Below are positions 11,110 to 21,310 of a stretch of 64,000 nucleotides of DNA, one piece after another. The first letter of the stretch is position 1, and every line of letters starts with the position of its first letter. The stretch covers positions 124,001-188,000 of the forward strand of contig NZ_JAQZAL010000008.1 of NCBI RefSeq assembly GCF_028737205.1, written 5' to 3'. Source of the DNA: Actinomycetospora lutea. GTDB taxonomy: Bacteria; Actinomycetota; Actinomycetes; Mycobacteriales; Pseudonocardiaceae. The position numbers were made by a program, and so were the translations under genes. Under the pieces are notes generated by a model. It made no database searches. It had not been told where the DNA came from and saw only the letters and a list, made by a program, of their open reading frames with translations.

Positions 11110-12531
11110 TCACGTGCCCGTGACCGCCCAGGCGTCGCCCCGCACGCGCAGGCCCACCGCGACCGCGCGCGCCGCGACGAACAGCGCCAGCCCGGCCCAG
11201 ATGCCGACCAGACCCCACCGGAACACCAGGGAGAGCCAGATGGTCGGCAGGAACACGCCCACCGCCGAGCCGACGGTGATCCGCCGCAGGTAGGCGGCGT
11301 CGCCGGCCCCGAGCAGCACCCCGTCGAGCGCGAAGACGTAGGCCGCGAGGGGCTGGAGCGCGACGAAGAACCACCACGCCTGCGGCACGACCTCGCGCAC
11401 GCCCGGGTCGGGCGTGAAGACGCCGGGGAGCACGCCGGCGGTCACCGCGAACACGACCCCCGCGAGGCAGCCCAGGACGAGGCCGTAGCGGGTCACCCGG
11501 CCGCTGACCCGCCGCGCGGTCCCGACCGACGCCGCCCCGAGCGCCGCGCCGACCAGCGACTGCGCGGCGATCGCCAGCGCATCCAGCACGGTGACCATGA
11601 ACGTCCAGAGCTGCAGGACGATCTGGTGCGCGGCCACCGACTCGGCTCCGAAGCGGGCCGCCACCGCCGTCGCCGACAGGAAGCAGGCCTGGAACGCGGC
11701 GCTGCGCAGCAGCAGGTCGCGGCCGAGCCCGAACTGCGCGCGCATGTCGGCGGCCACCGGGCGCAGCGACCGGATTACGCCTTCGGCGCGGCAGCTCCGC
11801 TCCGCTTCGTGCCGCAGCTCGCGCACCAGCGCGCCGACGAACAGCAGGCCGACCACCGCCTGCGCGCCGACATTGGCCCACGCCGAGCCCTCAAGGCCCA
11901 GCGCCGGGAGATGCAGCGATGAGGGGAGCACGCCGATAGGGGAACCCGACCATGGAAGGGGGAAGGGCCCGACGCCGTACACCAGCAACGGGCACACGAT
12001 CGCCGAGAGCCCGTTGCCGGCGAGCACGACGACGATCGGGCGCCGCGTGTCCTGCACCCCGCGCATCCACCCGTGGCCGGCGAGCGCGACGAGGATGCCC
12101 GGCGCGCCCCACACGGCGATGCGCAGCCAGCCGGTGGCGGCGTCGGCGACCGCTCCCCCGCCGCCGAGCAGGTCGGCGAGCCAGGGCGCGAGCAGCCACA
12201 GGGTCGCGATGACGATCGCCCCGACGCCCAGCGCGATCCACGTGGCGGCGACGCCCTCGCGGACGGCGGCCGCGCGGTCGCCGGCGCCGTGGTGGCGGGC
12301 GGCGCGGGCGGTGGTGCCGTAGGCGAGGAAGGTGCCGAGCCCCGCGACCTGCGCGAGTACCACCCCGCCCACCGCGAGACCGGCCAGCGGCACGGCGCCG
12401 AGGTGCCCGACGACGGCGGTGTCGACGAGCAGGTAGAGCGGCTCGGCGACGAGGACGACGAGCGCCGACGAGGCCAGGGCGAGGACGCGGCGGGCCCCGG
12501 GGTCGGTGTCGGCGGTGGCGCCCGCCGTCAT
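11110..12531 (-). CDS. MATE family efflux transporter (DinF-like)
   Basis: 473 aa integral membrane protein with about 12 hydrophobic segments. The N-terminal VAEPLYLLVDTAVVGHLGAVPLAGL matches the first helix pair of MATE/DinF cation-drug antiporters, and a second repeat with EPVAAHQIVLQLW-type sequence begins around residue 275 (here ESVAAHQIVLQLW). The ATG at 12531 lies 10 bp after the nrnA stop. The order rbfA-nrnA-dinF is also found in M. tuberculosis. Confidence 0.9.
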   Translation of the reverse strand: MTAGATADTDPGARRVLALASSALVVLVAEPLYLLVDTAVVGHLGAVPLAGLAVGGVVLAQVAGLGTFLAYGTTARAARHHGAGDRAAAVREGVAATWIALGVGAIVIATLWLLAPWLADLLGGGGAVADAATGWLRIAVWGAPGILVALAGHGWMRGVQDTRRPIVVVLAGNGLSAIVCPLLVYGVGPFPLPWSGSPIGVLPSSLHLPALGLEGSAWANVGAQAVVGLLFVGALVRELRHEAERSCRAEGVIRSLRPVAADMRAQFGLGRDLLLRSAAFQACFLSATAVAARFGAESVAAHQIVLQLWTFMVTVLDALAIAAQSLVGAALGAASVGTARRVSGRVTRYGLVLGCLAGVVFAVTAGVLPGVFTPDPGVREVVPQAWWFFVALQPLAAYVFALDGVLLGAGDAAYLRRITVGSAVGVFLPTIWLSLVFRWGLVGIWAGLALFVAARAVAVGLRVRGDAWAVTGT

Positions 12532-12541
12532 CCGAGCGGTG

Positions 12542-13570
12542 TCATCCGAGAAGGGGCGCGTCGGCCAGCGCGTGGCGGACGCGGTCGAGGATGTCCGGGG
12601 CGTCGCCGTCGACGGTGAAGCCCGAGGCGTGCCGGTGTCCCCCGCCGCCGAGCGCCGAGGCCGCGGCGGCGACGTCGAGGCGGCCCTTGGAGCGCATGTT
12701 CGCAGTCCACCGCCGGTCGCCGACCTGCTTGAGCACGACGGCCACCTCGGCCTCCGCGGTGGTGCGCAGGACGTCGATGACGCTCTCGATCTCCTCCTGG
12801 CGCCCGACGTCGGTGTGGTCGCGGGTGACCAGGGCGTGCACGAGCCCCAGCCCGCGGGCCTCGTCGACCTCGAGGCGCGCCGTCGCGAGCACCGCCGAGA
12901 GCATCGCCAGCCAGGAGAACGGGTGGGTGTCGAGCAGCGGGCGGGTCACGGCCTCGGCGTCGACGCCGGCCACGAGCAGGCGCGCGGCCATCGCGTGGGT
13001 GTCCGGCGACGCGGCGCGGAAGTTGCGGGTGTCGGTGACGAGCCCGGCGTAGAGGCAGCGGGCCGTCGGGAGGTCGACCGACGCGCCCATCGCGTCGAGC
13101 AGGTGCAGCACCATGACCGCGGTGGCCTCGGCCCGCGGGTCGACGTAGTAGTACGTGCCGAAGCCGGAGTTCGAGACGTGGTGGTCGATGACCAGCGTCG
13201 TGTCCGCGGTCTCCGCGCGGTCGGCGAGCGATCCGAGACGGTCCACGCTGCCGGTGTCGAGCACGACGAGCAGCTCGGGGACGTGCACCACTCGGTGGTG
13301 GGGCACGACGAGGCCGGCGACGTCGAGGTCGCGCAGCGACTCGGCGGGGTGCTCCGGCGCCCCGAACGACACCTGCACCTGGGCGCCGCGGCGGTGCAGG
13401 GCGAGCCCGAGCGCCAGCGCGCTGCCCAGCGCGTCGGCGTCCGGGTTCACGTGGGCGAGCAGCACGACCTGACGCGCGCCGGTGAGCACCCCGACCGCCT
13501 CGTCGAGGGTGACCGGGCGGCTCGCCAGGCCGTGATCCCCCGGGGCCGGGCTCTCCTCGGCCGCCACCAT
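12542..13570 (-). CDS. nrnA: DHH-family phosphoesterase (NrnA-like nanoRNase / pAp phosphatase)
   Basis: 342 aa. Metal ligands of the DHH domain are visible: H40, D44 and D46 in HVNPDADALGS, D105 in LVVLDTGS, and the DHH motif at 129-131. The DHHA1 domain ends with GGGGHRHASGF. The family hydrolyses 2-5-mer RNAs and 3'-phosphoadenosine-5'-phosphate; the Mtb orthologue also cleaves cyclic dinucleotides. It lies between rbfA and the MATE exporter on the same strand. Confidence 0.92.
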   Translation of the reverse strand: MVAAEESPAPGDHGLASRPVTLDEAVGVLTGARQVVLLAHVNPDADALGSALALGLALHRRGAQVQVSFGAPEHPAESLRDLDVAGLVVPHHRVVHVPELLVVLDTGSVDRLGSLADRAETADTTLVIDHHVSNSGFGTYYYVDPRAEATAVMVLHLLDAMGASVDLPTARCLYAGLVTDTRNFRAASPDTHAMAARLLVAGVDAEAVTRPLLDTHPFSWLAMLSAVLATARLEVDEARGLGLVHALVTRDHTDVGRQEEIESVIDVLRTTAEAEVAVVLKQVGDRRWTANMRSKGRLDVAAAASALGGGGHRHASGFTVDGDAPDILDRVRHALADAPLLG

Positions 13571-13644
13571 CGCGGGTGCGCTCCCCTCGTGCCGTCCACC
13601 GACCGTGGCGGCCGACGTGACGGCGTCACGGTACGGAGTCGGGG

Positions 13645-14190
13645 TCAGCCCGTCGACCGCGCGCCGTGACCGGGCTCGGCGTCCAGGGTCGAGCTCCCCT
13701 CCCGGCGTGCTCCCCGGGATGCGTCGTCTCCCTCGTCCCCGACCGGCACGTCGTCGAGGTCCTCGTCGTCCTCGCGCGGCTTGCGGTACGGGTCGGCCTC
13801 GCCGGCGTAGGCGGCGCCGACGGCCAGCGTCGCGACCTCCGCGTCGGCGCGCCGCACGCCCTCGAGCAGCTCGTCGAGACGGGCGGCGCCCTCGGGCACC
13901 GCGTCCGGGACGAACGCGAGGCTCGGGGTGAACCGCACCCCGGTCTGGCGTCCGACGGCCGTGCGCAGCACGCCGCGGGCACTGGCCAGCGCCGCGGCCG
14001 AGCCGGCGCGCTCGGCGTCGTCGCCGTAGACGGTGTAGAAGACCGTCGCCTCGCGGAGATCGGCGGTCACGCGGGTGTCGGTGATCGTCACCATCGCCAG
14101 GCGCGGGTCCTTGACCTCGTGCTCCAGCGTCGAGGCGACGATCTGGGAGATCCGCTTGGCGAGCCTGCGGGCCCGTGGCGCGTCGGCCAT
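13645..14190 (-). CDS. rbfA: Ribosome-binding factor A
   Basis: 181 aa. The core KH-like domain (about 1-125) starts with [25 protein letters not shown] sequence and contains [12 protein letters not shown] and [10 protein letters not shown]. RbfA assists 30S maturation and cold adaptation. The C-terminal ~55 residues are acidic and low-complexity ([18 protein letters not shown]), longer than in E. coli but common in actinobacteria. ATG 14190 has AGGAGG eight nt upstream. Confidence 0.95.
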   Translation of the reverse strand: MADAPRARRLAKRISQIVASTLEHEVKDPRLAMVTITDTRVTADLREATVFYTVYGDDAERAGSAAALASARGVLRTAVGRQTGVRFTPSLAFVPDAVPEGAARLDELLEGVRRADAEVATLAVGAAYAGEADPYRKPREDDEDLDDVPVGDEGDDASRGARREGSSTLDAEPGHGARSTG

Positions 14191-14224
14191 GGCGCGGTTC
14201 CTCCTGGTCGGGAAGGGGTGGGGA

Positions 14225-14521
14225 CTAGTCGTCGTGCGGGCCCAGCCAGCGGGTCCGCGCCGACAGCAGCTGGAACTCCGGGTGGGAGGCCACCAGCCGC
14301 TCGCAGTGGTCGAGCACGTCGGTGACGTGCTCCGGGTCGGCCGCGACCGCAGCGACCCCGATGAGGGCGCGCCGGTGCAGGTCGAGGTGGCCGGCCTCGG
14401 CGACCGACACCGCGTACTTGCGCTTCAGCTCCGCCACGACGTGACGGACCACCGAGCGCTTCTGCTTGATCGAGCCGACCTCCCCGAGGAGCAGGTCGAG
14501 CTCGAGCGCACCGACGTACAT
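14225..14521 (-). CDS. DUF503 family protein
   Basis: 98 aa, the usual size of this family of unknown function found between infB and rbfA in many Gram-positive bacteria. Recognisable features are the start [14 protein letters not shown], the [19 protein letters not shown] helix and the [10 protein letters not shown] strand. An upstream in-frame GTG (14530) is possible. A strong hairpin separates it from infB. Confidence 0.85.
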   Translation of the reverse strand: MYVGALELDLLLGEVGSIKQKRSVVRHVVAELKRKYAVSVAEAGHLDLHRRALIGVAAVAADPEHVTDVLDHCERLVASHPEFQLLSARTRWLGPHDD

Positions 14522-14546
14522 GGGCTTCACGGGGCCGGATCGACGG

Positions 14547-14579
14547 GCCCCGGGGGCGGCGGCCCGCCGCCCCCGGGGC
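14547..14579 (-). terminator. Perfect 16-bp GC hairpin between infB and DUF503
   Basis: GCCCCGGGGGCGGCGG, one central base, and its exact complement. It begins about 10 nt after the infB stop and ends 26 nt before the DUF503 start. There is no U-tract. It may be a partial terminator that lowers expression of the DUF503-rbfA genes relative to infB, or an mRNA-stability element. Confidence 0.6.
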
Positions 14580-14588
14580 AACCACGAC

Positions 14589-17500
14589 TCACTCGCGGGG
14601 CTTCTCCCGCATCTCGTAGGTCATGATCTTGTCGTCGACCTTGATGTCGTTGAACGACCCGAGCGTCAGACCGCACTCGTAGCCGTCGCGGACCTCGGTC
14701 GCGTCGTCCTTGAACCTCTTCAGCGAGTTCACCGTGAGGCTCTCGGCGACGACCGCACCGTCGCGGACCAGGCGCGCCTTGGCGTTGCGCCGGATGATCC
14801 CGTCGGTGACCAGGCAACCGGCGATCGTGCCGACCCGCGAGGAGCGGAAGACCTCGCGCACCTCCGCGGTGCCGAGCTCCACCTCCTCGTAGATCGGCTT
14901 GAGCATGCCCTTGAGGGCCTGCTCGATCTCGTCGATCGCCTGGTAGATGACCGAGTAGTAGCGGATGTCGATGCCCTCGCGGGTGGCCAGCTCCGTGGCC
15001 TTGCCCTCGGCCCGGACGTTGAAGCCCAGGACGATGACGTCGGAGGCGATCGCGAGGTTGATGTCGCCCTCGGTGATCGCACCGACGCCGCGGTGCAGCA
15101 CCCGCAGCTGGACCTCCTCGCCCACGTCGATCTTCATGAGCGCGTCCTCGAGAGCCTCGACGGTTCCCGAGTTGTCACCCTTGATGATCAGGTTGAGCTC
15201 GTTGGTCTCCTTCAGCGCGGCGTCGAGGTCCTCGAGGCTGACGCGCTTGCGACGGCTCGCCAGCTGGGCGTTGCGCTCGCGCGCCCGCCGCCGGTCGGCG
15301 ATCTGCCGGGCCACGCGGTCCTCGTCGACGACCAGGAACGTGTCGCCCGCGCCGGGCACCGAGGTGAACCCGATGACCTGCACCGGACGGGAGGGCAGCG
15401 CCTCCTTCACGTCCTCGCCGAACTCGTCGAGCATCCGCCGGACGCGGCCCGACGCGTCGCCCGCGACGACCGAGTCGCCGACGCGCAGCGTGCCGCGCTG
15501 GACCAGCACCGTGGCCACCGGGCCGCGGCCGCGGTCGAGGTGTGCCTCGATCGCGACACCCTGGGCCTCCATGTCCGGGTTGGCCCGGAGGTCCAGGGAG
15601 GCGTCCGCGGTGAGCAGGACGGCCTCGAGCAGCCCTTCGATGTTGATGTTCTGGCGTGCGGAGATGTCGACGAACATCGTGTCGCCGCCGTACTCCTCCG
15701 CGACCAGCCCGTACTCGGTGAGCTGCTGGCGGATCTTCTGAGGGTTCGCGCCCTCCTTGTCGATCTTGTTGACCGCCACGACGATCGGCACGTCGGCCGC
15801 CTGCGCGTGGTTGATCGCCTCGATCGTCTGGGGCATCACGCCGTCGTCGGCCGCGACCACGATCACCGCGATGTCCGTGGACTTCGCCCCACGGGCACGC
15901 ATGGCGGTGAACGCCTCGTGACCCGGGGTGTCGATGAAGGTGATCTTCCGGTCGACGCCCTCGAGCTCGGTGTCGACCTGGTAGGCGCCGATGTGCTGGG
16001 TGATGCCGCCGGCCTCGGCCTCGGCCACCTTCGTCTTGCGGATGGTGTCCAGCAGGCGCGTCTTGCCGTGGTCGACGTGACCCATGACGGTGACGACCGG
16101 CGGGCGGGCCGCGAGGTCGTCGTCGTCGCCCTCGTCGGAGCCGTAGCTGATCGAGAACGACTCGAGCAGCTCGCGGTCCTCCTCCTCGGGGGAGACGACC
16201 TGGACGTCGTAGTTCATCTCGCCGCCGAGCAGCTCGAGGACGTCGTCGGACACCGACTGGGTGGCCGTGACCATCTCACCGAGGTGGAACAGCACCTGCA
16301 CGAGCGAGGCGGGGTTCGCGTCGATCTTCTCCGCGAAGTCGGTCAGCGAGGCGCCGCGGGGCAGCCGGACGGTCTCGCCCTTGCCCTTCGGGAGGCGGAC
16401 GCCGCCGACCGACGGCGCCTGCATGTTGTCGAACTCCTGGCGCTTCTGCCGCTTCGACTTGCGACCACGGCGCGCGGGACCGCCCGGACGCCCGAAGGCA
16501 CCCGCGGCACCGCCGCCACGACCGCGGCCACCGGGACCGCCGGGACGACCACCGCCGCCACGGAAGCCGCCGCCGCCCGCGGGGGCGCCGCCGCCACCGG
16601 GACCACCGCGACCCCCACCGGGACCGCCGGGGCCACCCCGGCCCGCACCGGGACCACCGCGACCGGCACCGGGGCCGCCGCGACCGCCACCGGGACCACC
16701 GGGGCCCCCGCGTCCGGGCGGACCGGACGGGCGGGACGGCATCATGCCGGGGTTCGGACGCGGGGGCATGTTGCCCGGCGAGGCGCCACCGGTGCCGCCG
16801 GGACGCGGCGGCCGGTCGCCGGCCGCGGCCGGACGCTCGCCGTCACGCGGCGGGCGCGGCGCGGGGGCCTCGCCGTCACGCGGCGGACGCGGGCCGCCCT
16901 GGCCCTGGCCCTGACCGGGCTGGGGCCGCTGCGGACGCGGCGGGGCGCCCGAACCGACACCGAACGGGTTGTTGCCGACGCGCGGCGCCTTCGGGCCGGG
17001 CTTGGGCGCCTGCGGGCGCGGCGCGACGGTCGACGCATCGCTGCTCGCCGCCGCGGCCTGGCCGTCGGACGCGGCCGCCGGACGCTGCTGCGGACCGGGG
17101 CGCGGGCCGCCGCCCTGACCACCCTGGCCACCGCCCTGGCGCTGGTCGCCCTGGCCGCCCTGGCCACCGCCCTGGCCGCCCTGGCCACCCTGGCCACCGC
17201 CCTGGCGCTGGTCGCCGCCACGCTCGGCCGGGCGGTCGCCGCCGGGACGGGGGATGCCGCCCGGGCGGGGCCGGTCGCCACCGGGACGAGGACGGTCGCC
17301 ACCGGGACGCTGGCCCTGCGGGGCCGGACGCTCGGTCGACGGGGCCGCCGGCGCGGCGGAGGCCGCCGCGGGCGCGGACTGGTCCTGGCGGTCGCCGGGC
17401 CGGGCGCCGGGGCGCGGGCCGGGACGCGGCGCGCCGCCCGACGGGGCGGACGAGCCGTTGCCGCCGCCCGGCGTCGCGCCGGGGCGCGGGCCGGGGGTCG

Positions 17501-17777
17501 CGCCGGGACGCGGGGCCCCACCGGACGAGCCGGACGGGCCGGGCTTGGGTCCACCACCGGGGCGCGGACCGGGCGTGGCGCCCGGACGCGGACGGCGGTC
17601 GGAACCGCCGCCGTTGCCGCCGGCCATGGAGTCGCGCAGCTTGCGCGCGACGGGGGCCTCCACCGTCGAGGACGCCGACTTGACGAACTCGCCGAGGGAC
17701 TCCAGCTGCGTGAGTACTTGCTTGCTGGTGACGCCGAGCTCCTTGGCGAGCTCGTGCACCCGGGCCTTACCTGGCAC
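14589..17777 (-). CDS. infB: Translation initiation factor IF-2
   Basis: 1062 aa, long because of a ~370-residue Gly/Pro/Arg-rich spacer, as is usual in actinobacteria. Domains in order: IF2_N helix bundle ([19 protein letters not shown]), low-complexity spacer (about 55-440), a second IF2_N, a GTPase domain with [16 protein letters not shown] and NKID, then the beta-barrel and C-terminal fMet-tRNA-binding domains. I chose GTG 17777 because AGGAG lies 5 nt upstream; the in-frame ATG 17789 would contain that site. It is in the rimP-nusA-ylxR-infB operon. Confidence 0.96.
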   Translation of the reverse strand: MPGKARVHELAKELGVTSKQVLTQLESLGEFVKSASSTVEAPVARKLRDSMAGGNGGGSDRRPRPGATPGPRPGGGPKPGPSGSSGGAPRPGATPGPRPGATPGGGNGSSAPSGGAPRPGPRPGARPGDRQDQSAPAAASAAPAAPSTERPAPQGQRPGGDRPRPGGDRPRPGGIPRPGGDRPAERGGDQRQGGGQGGQGGQGGGQGGQGDQRQGGGQGGQGGGPRPGPQQRPAAASDGQAAAASSDASTVAPRPQAPKPGPKAPRVGNNPFGVGSGAPPRPQRPQPGQGQGQGGPRPPRDGEAPAPRPPRDGERPAAAGDRPPRPGGTGGASPGNMPPRPNPGMMPSRPSGPPGRGGPGGPGGGRGGPGAGRGGPGAGRGGPGGPGGGRGGPGGGGAPAGGGGFRGGGGRPGGPGGRGRGGGAAGAFGRPGGPARRGRKSKRQKRQEFDNMQAPSVGGVRLPKGKGETVRLPRGASLTDFAEKIDANPASLVQVLFHLGEMVTATQSVSDDVLELLGGEMNYDVQVVSPEEEDRELLESFSISYGSDEGDDDDLAARPPVVTVMGHVDHGKTRLLDTIRKTKVAEAEAGGITQHIGAYQVDTELEGVDRKITFIDTPGHEAFTAMRARGAKSTDIAVIVVAADDGVMPQTIEAINHAQAADVPIVVAVNKIDKEGANPQKIRQQLTEYGLVAEEYGGDTMFVDISARQNINIEGLLEAVLLTADASLDLRANPDMEAQGVAIEAHLDRGRGPVATVLVQRGTLRVGDSVVAGDASGRVRRMLDEFGEDVKEALPSRPVQVIGFTSVPGAGDTFLVVDEDRVARQIADRRRARERNAQLASRRKRVSLEDLDAALKETNELNLIIKGDNSGTVEALEDALMKIDVGEEVQLRVLHRGVGAITEGDINLAIASDVIVLGFNVRAEGKATELATREGIDIRYYSVIYQAIDEIEQALKGMLKPIYEEVELGTAEVREVFRSSRVGTIAGCLVTDGIIRRNAKARLVRDGAVVAESLTVNSLKRFKDDATEVRDGYECGLTLGSFNDIKVDDKIMTYEMREKPRE

Positions 17778-17836
17778 TGATCTCCTCATTCTCGAGGTCA
17801 GCGGGGGCCCGCGACCTCGTGTCTACGCCTGCGCCT

Positions 17837-18244
17837 TCATCGTGAGGGCTTCACGGCTGGCTCATGGGGGTCGACCTGCTTCCTCGTACGCACGCGACGG
17901 TCGTCGCGCCTGTCGTGCCCGGTGGGTGGGGTGTCGGCCGGATCGAGCAGTGCGTGCAGGGCACCGGTGTCCAGCGGCCCCGGGACGCGCAGCGCCCGGG
18001 GGAACGCCGACCGGCGCTCCGCGCGATCCAGACAGTCCGGATCGGGGTGCACCCACGCACCGCGACCGGGCTTCCGGTGCCGTGGATCGGGATCGACGAT
18101 CCCGTCCGCGGCCACCACTCGCAGGAGTTCCGACGCCGAGGCCCGCGAACGACAGCCGATGCAGGTGCGCACCGGGCCGTGGACGTCGTCGCGACCGTCA
18201 CGATCCGGAGCCACCCCACGACCTGGCTCGCGGGTTCGGGCCAC
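17837..18244 (-). CDS. ylxR: YlxR (DUF448) family RNA-binding protein
   Basis: 135 aa. The family signature is G-P-V-R-TCIGCR at about 23-32, followed by a basic RKPGRGAWVHPDPDCL stretch. YlxR proteins bind RNA and are reported to act as RNase P activators or nucleoid-associated regulators. The GTG at 18244 leaves only 3 bp after nusA, so it belongs to the nusA-infB operon. The Arg/Lys-rich C-terminal tail has no clear domain. Confidence 0.88.
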   Translation of the reverse strand: MARTREPGRGVAPDRDGRDDVHGPVRTCIGCRSRASASELLRVVAADGIVDPDPRHRKPGRGAWVHPDPDCLDRAERRSAFPRALRVPGPLDTGALHALLDPADTPPTGHDRRDDRRVRTRKQVDPHEPAVKPSR

Positions 18245-18247
18245 CGG

Positions 18248-19306
18248 TCACTCTACCGCGCCGCTCGAGCGGTCCTCGACCCCGCCACCGGGGACCTCGA
18301 TCCCGGCGGGCTCCGGCGCCTCCGGCGGGGGCGGCTCGGCATCCGAGCGGATGTCGATCCGCCATCCGGTGAGTCGTGCGGCGAGCCGGGCGTTCTGGCC
18401 CTCCTTGCCGATGGCCAGCGAGAGCTGGAAGTCGGGCACCACCACCCGGGCCGTGCGCGCCTTCGGGTCGACGACCGTGACCGAGACGACCTTCGACGGC
18501 GAGAGCGCGTTGCCGACGTACTCGGCGGGGTCGTCGGCCCAGTCGATGATGTCGATCTTCTCGCCGTTGAGCTCGCTCATCACGCCCCGCACCCGCGCGC
18601 CCATCGGGCCGATGCACGCCCCCTTGGCCCCGAGCCCCGCGACCTTGGAGCGCACGGCGATCTTGGTGCGGTGCCCGGCCTCCCGGGCCACCGAGACGAT
18701 CTCGACGTGGCCCGCGGCGATCTCGGGGACCTCGAAGGCGAACAGGCGCCGGACGAGGTTCGGGTGGGTCCGCGAGAGCGTGACCTGCACGCCGCGCGGC
18801 CCGCGGTGGACCCCGACGACGTAGCAGCGGATGCGGGCGCCGTGCTCGTAGCGCTCGCCCGGCACCTGCTCGGCGGCCGGGAGCACGCCCTCGATGGAGC
18901 CGATCTCGACGACGACCACGCCGCGGGCGTTGGCCCGCGCGTCGCGCTGGACGACGCCGGCGACGACCTCGCCCTCCTTGGCCGAGAACTCGCCGTAGGT
19001 GCGCTCGTGCTCCGCGTCGCGCAGCCGCTGCACCACGATCTGCCGCGCCGTCGCCGCGGCGATGCGTCCGAAACCCTCGGGCGTGTCGTCGTATTCCCCG
19101 ATCACCTCGCCGTGCTCGTCCGTCTCCGGCACGAGCACGGTCACCTCGCCGCTCTTGCGGTCGACCTCGACCCGGGCGCGGGGGTTCTCGCCGCCGTTCT
19201 GCTTGTAGGCGGTGAGCAGCGCGGTCTCGATCGCGGAGAGCACGGTCTCGAACGGGATCTCCTTGTCCCGCTCGATGGCGCGCAGCGCGGCGATGTCGAC
19301 CTTCAC
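18248..19306 (-). CDS. nusA: Transcription termination/antitermination protein NusA
   Basis: 352 aa, the short actinobacterial form without the C-terminal acidic repeats. The order is an N-terminal RNAP-binding domain (about 1-100), S1 (about 108-180) and tandem KH domains (about 185-330) with [21 protein letters not shown] and [21 protein letters not shown]. The GTG start has AGGAGG upstream and overlaps the rimP stop (GTGA), showing translational coupling. Confidence 0.96.
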   Translation of the reverse strand: MKVDIAALRAIERDKEIPFETVLSAIETALLTAYKQNGGENPRARVEVDRKSGEVTVLVPETDEHGEVIGEYDDTPEGFGRIAAATARQIVVQRLRDAEHERTYGEFSAKEGEVVAGVVQRDARANARGVVVVEIGSIEGVLPAAEQVPGERYEHGARIRCYVVGVHRGPRGVQVTLSRTHPNLVRRLFAFEVPEIAAGHVEIVSVAREAGHRTKIAVRSKVAGLGAKGACIGPMGARVRGVMSELNGEKIDIIDWADDPAEYVGNALSPSKVVSVTVVDPKARTARVVVPDFQLSLAIGKEGQNARLAARLTGWRIDIRSDAEPPPPEAPEPAGIEVPGGGVEDRSSGAVE

Positions 19307-19971
19307 GACCGTTCCTCCTGTCCGTTCGTGCCCCGCTCGCCCGCGGCGGCGGCCACGAGGGCCTCGACCTCGGTGGGCGGGGCCGGCTTGAACTCGACCT
19401 CGACCACGGCCGACGCCACCTCGGCCAGCGGGACGTGGTGCAGCACCGGCCCGCGCGGGGTGCCCTCCGCCAGCGTCACCGTCGCGCCGCCGTCCCCGCC
19501 GTCGCCGGGCTCCCCCGCGGCGCCGACCGGACCGACGCGCGCGGTGAGCGTGCTGCCGTCGGTGCGCGTGAGCGCGACCCGGCGCAGCCACGCCCGCCGC
19601 CAGTGGTGCGGGCGGGTGAGCGGTCGGTCGGTGCCCGGGGTGGTGACCTCGAGGGTGTACTCGCCCTCGGGGGTGGCGGCACCGGTCCCGCTCGTCGCGT
19701 CCGCCTCGTCCCGGGCGTCGAACGTCCTCGAGAGCTCGCGGCTCACCCCGGCGACGGCGTCGAGGTCCGGGCCCGGTGCCGGCGGGTCGTGCGGTCCGGG
19801 CACCTCGGCGGTGTCCACCACGACGCGCACCACCTGGCGGCGCCCGGCCGGGCGCACCTCGAGGTCGTCGAGCACGAAGCCGGCGGCCTCGACGATCTCG
19901 ACGACGGTCGGGCGCAGGCGGTCGGCGGCACCACCGTCGGGACCGGCGTGCGCGGACGTCCCACGGGACAA
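19303..19971 (-). CDS. rimP: Ribosome maturation factor RimP
   Basis: 222 aa, somewhat long. It is needed for 30S maturation. The N-terminal domain shows a [17 protein letters not shown] strand-helix and [10 protein letters not shown]. The [21 protein letters not shown] signature at about 107-127 is diagnostic. The only start with a good ribosome binding site is TTG 19971 (GAGGAG 5-7 nt upstream). It is the first gene of the rimP-nusA-ylxR-infB operon. Confidence 0.93.
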   Translation of the reverse strand: MSRGTSAHAGPDGGAADRLRPTVVEIVEAAGFVLDDLEVRPAGRRQVVRVVVDTAEVPGPHDPPAPGPDLDAVAGVSRELSRTFDARDEADATSGTGAATPEGEYTLEVTTPGTDRPLTRPHHWRRAWLRRVALTRTDGSTLTARVGPVGAAGEPGDGGDGGATVTLAEGTPRGPVLHHVPLAEVASAVVEVEFKPAPPTEVEALVAAAAGERGTNGQEERS

Positions 19972-20086
19972 CGGAGCTCCTCACGGGCGGGCCCGCCGCG
20001 GGCGGCGCGGGGCGCTCGGGTGGCGGTCACCGGGGCGCGGGACGGGCGGGACGGGCTGGCGCCGGGATGCCGGCGCGCAGTGGTCC

Positions 20087-20092
20087 AGCGTA
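20087..20092 (-). promoter_or_regulatory. Candidate -10 box of the rimP-nusA-infB operon
   Basis: TACGCT on the minus strand, about 115 nt upstream of the TTG start, in the 199-bp divergent spacer between rimP and the lipoprotein gene. It fits TANNNT, but no convincing -35 hexamer is visible. Confidence 0.3.
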
Positions 20093-20170
20093 GCGCTCGC
20101 CCCCCGCGCGTCCGCCGTGCCGCCGCGTCCCGCGGCCCGCCCGGTCGGGCGGCTGGCAGACTGGCCGGTC

Positions 20171-20746
20171 GTGGTCGCCGAGCTCGCCCAGCACGAGGAC
20201 ACCCAGCACGAGGACACCCAGCGCGAGGACACCCAGCACGAGGACACCCAGCACGAGGACATCCAGTGCGGGGGCACGCCGCGACGCGCCGTCCTGCGGG
20301 GCGCCGCCGGGCTGGCCGTCACGGGTCTCGTCGCCGGCACGGGGGTCCTCGCCGCCGGGTGCGCCCGTGACGAGGGTCCCGACGAGCTCGAGGCCCCGCT
20401 CGCGGCGGCCCGCTCCGACGCCGCCGCGGCGACGGCGGCGGTCGCGGCGTTCCCCGACCTCGGCGACCGCCTGACCCCGCTCGCCGACACCCGGCGCGCC
20501 CACGCCGACGCGCTCGCCGCCGAGATCCGCCGCGCCCGCCCGGACCGCGCGCCCGCGGTGGACACCGCCGCCCCGCCCGCGGGTCCCCCGGCGAGCGCCG
20601 CGGCCGCGGTGAGCGCGCTGCGGGGCTCGCTGGGCGCCGCCCGCGACCGGGCCGGCACGCTGGCGATGACCACCGCCCCGTACCGCTGCGGCCTGCTCAC
20701 CTCGGTCGCGGCGAGCTGCGCGGGTCAGGCGACGGTGCTCGCGTGA
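20171..20746 (+). CDS. Tat-exported putative lipoprotein with QHEDT repeats
   Basis: 191 aa. After a hydrophilic N-terminal extension with five QHEDT-type repeats (residues 7-31) there is a twin-arginine region (TPRRAVLRG, RR at 38-39), a hydrophobic segment and a lipobox ending L-A-A-G-C64. The mature part is Ala-rich and helical. Position and context (upstream of a DUF4439 gene, next to rimP/nusA) match M. tuberculosis Rv2843. GTG 20171 follows CAGACT by 8 nt. The function is unknown. Confidence 0.7.
   Translation: MVAELAQHEDTQHEDTQREDTQHEDTQHEDIQCGGTPRRAVLRGAAGLAVTGLVAGTGVLAAGCARDEGPDELEAPLAAARSDAAAATAAVAAFPDLGDRLTPLADTRRAHADALAAEIRRARPDRAPAVDTAAPPAGPPASAAAAVSALRGSLGAARDRAGTLAMTTAPYRCGLLTSVAASCAGQATVLA
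20189..20263 (+). repeat. Five tandem 15-bp repeats (QHEDT)
   Basis: Consecutive copies of CAGCACGAGGACACC with single-base changes, ending with a degenerate CAGTGCGGG. They encode Q-[HR]-E-D-[TI] units in front of a Tat signal. Such repeats can vary in copy number by slippage. Confidence 0.9.
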
Positions 20747-21234
20747 CGACCCCGTCGACACCGTCGACACCGCCGCCCGCGCTGTCGGACGACCTGCGCG
20801 CCGCCGTCGTCGCCGCCCTCGGCACCGAGCACGCCGCGGTGTGGAGCTACGGGCTCGTGTCGGCGTTCCTGCCCGCCGCGAACGCCGCCGCGATCACGGC
20901 CGCCTCGCTCGCCCACCGCGAGCGCCGCGACGCCGTGGTGGCCCTGCTCGCCCGCGAGGGCGTCATTCCGCCGACCGCCGCCGCGGCCTACCGCCCGCCG
21001 TCGCCGGTGACGGACGCGACCTCGGCCGCGCTGCTCGCGACGGTCGCCGAGGACGACGTCGCCGCCGCCTGGCGCGCGGTCGCCGAACGCACCGAGGCCG
21101 ACACCGGCGGCGAGCTGCGCCGTCTCGCGCTCGACGCCGTCACCGCGGCCGCGACGACGTCGGTGACGTGGCGGCGCATCGCCGGGCGCACGCCGCTGGT
21201 CCCCGCCTTCCCGGGGGACGGCTCCGCGTCGTGA
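20743..21234 (+). CDS. DUF4439 ferritin-like domain protein
   Basis: 163 aa, mostly alpha-helical. The helices carry spaced Glu/His residues (GTEHAAVWSYGLVSAFL, LAHRERRDAVVALL) as expected of a ferritin-like four-helix bundle, and match Rv2844-type proteins. The GTG overlaps the lipoprotein stop (GTGA), so the two are translationally coupled and may act together at the envelope. The metal and substrate are not known. Confidence 0.8.
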   Translation: MTTPSTPSTPPPALSDDLRAAVVAALGTEHAAVWSYGLVSAFLPAANAAAITAASLAHRERRDAVVALLAREGVIPPTAAAAYRPPSPVTDATSAALLATVAEDDVAAAWRAVAERTEADTGGELRRLALDAVTAAATTSVTWRRIAGRTPLVPAFPGDGSAS

Positions 21235-21260
21235 GTGGTGCGGTCGCCCGGACGACCCGA

Positions 21261-21277
21261 GAGGGGCGGCGCCCCTC
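21261..21277. terminator. Hairpin between convergent genes
   Basis: GAGGGGC-GGC-GCCCCTC, a perfect 7-bp stem, between the DUF4439 gene and the convergent membrane-protein gene; usable in both directions. Confidence 0.5.
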
Positions 21278-21310
21278 GGCGCCCCCTCACCGCCCCCTCA
21301 CGGCCCCCCC

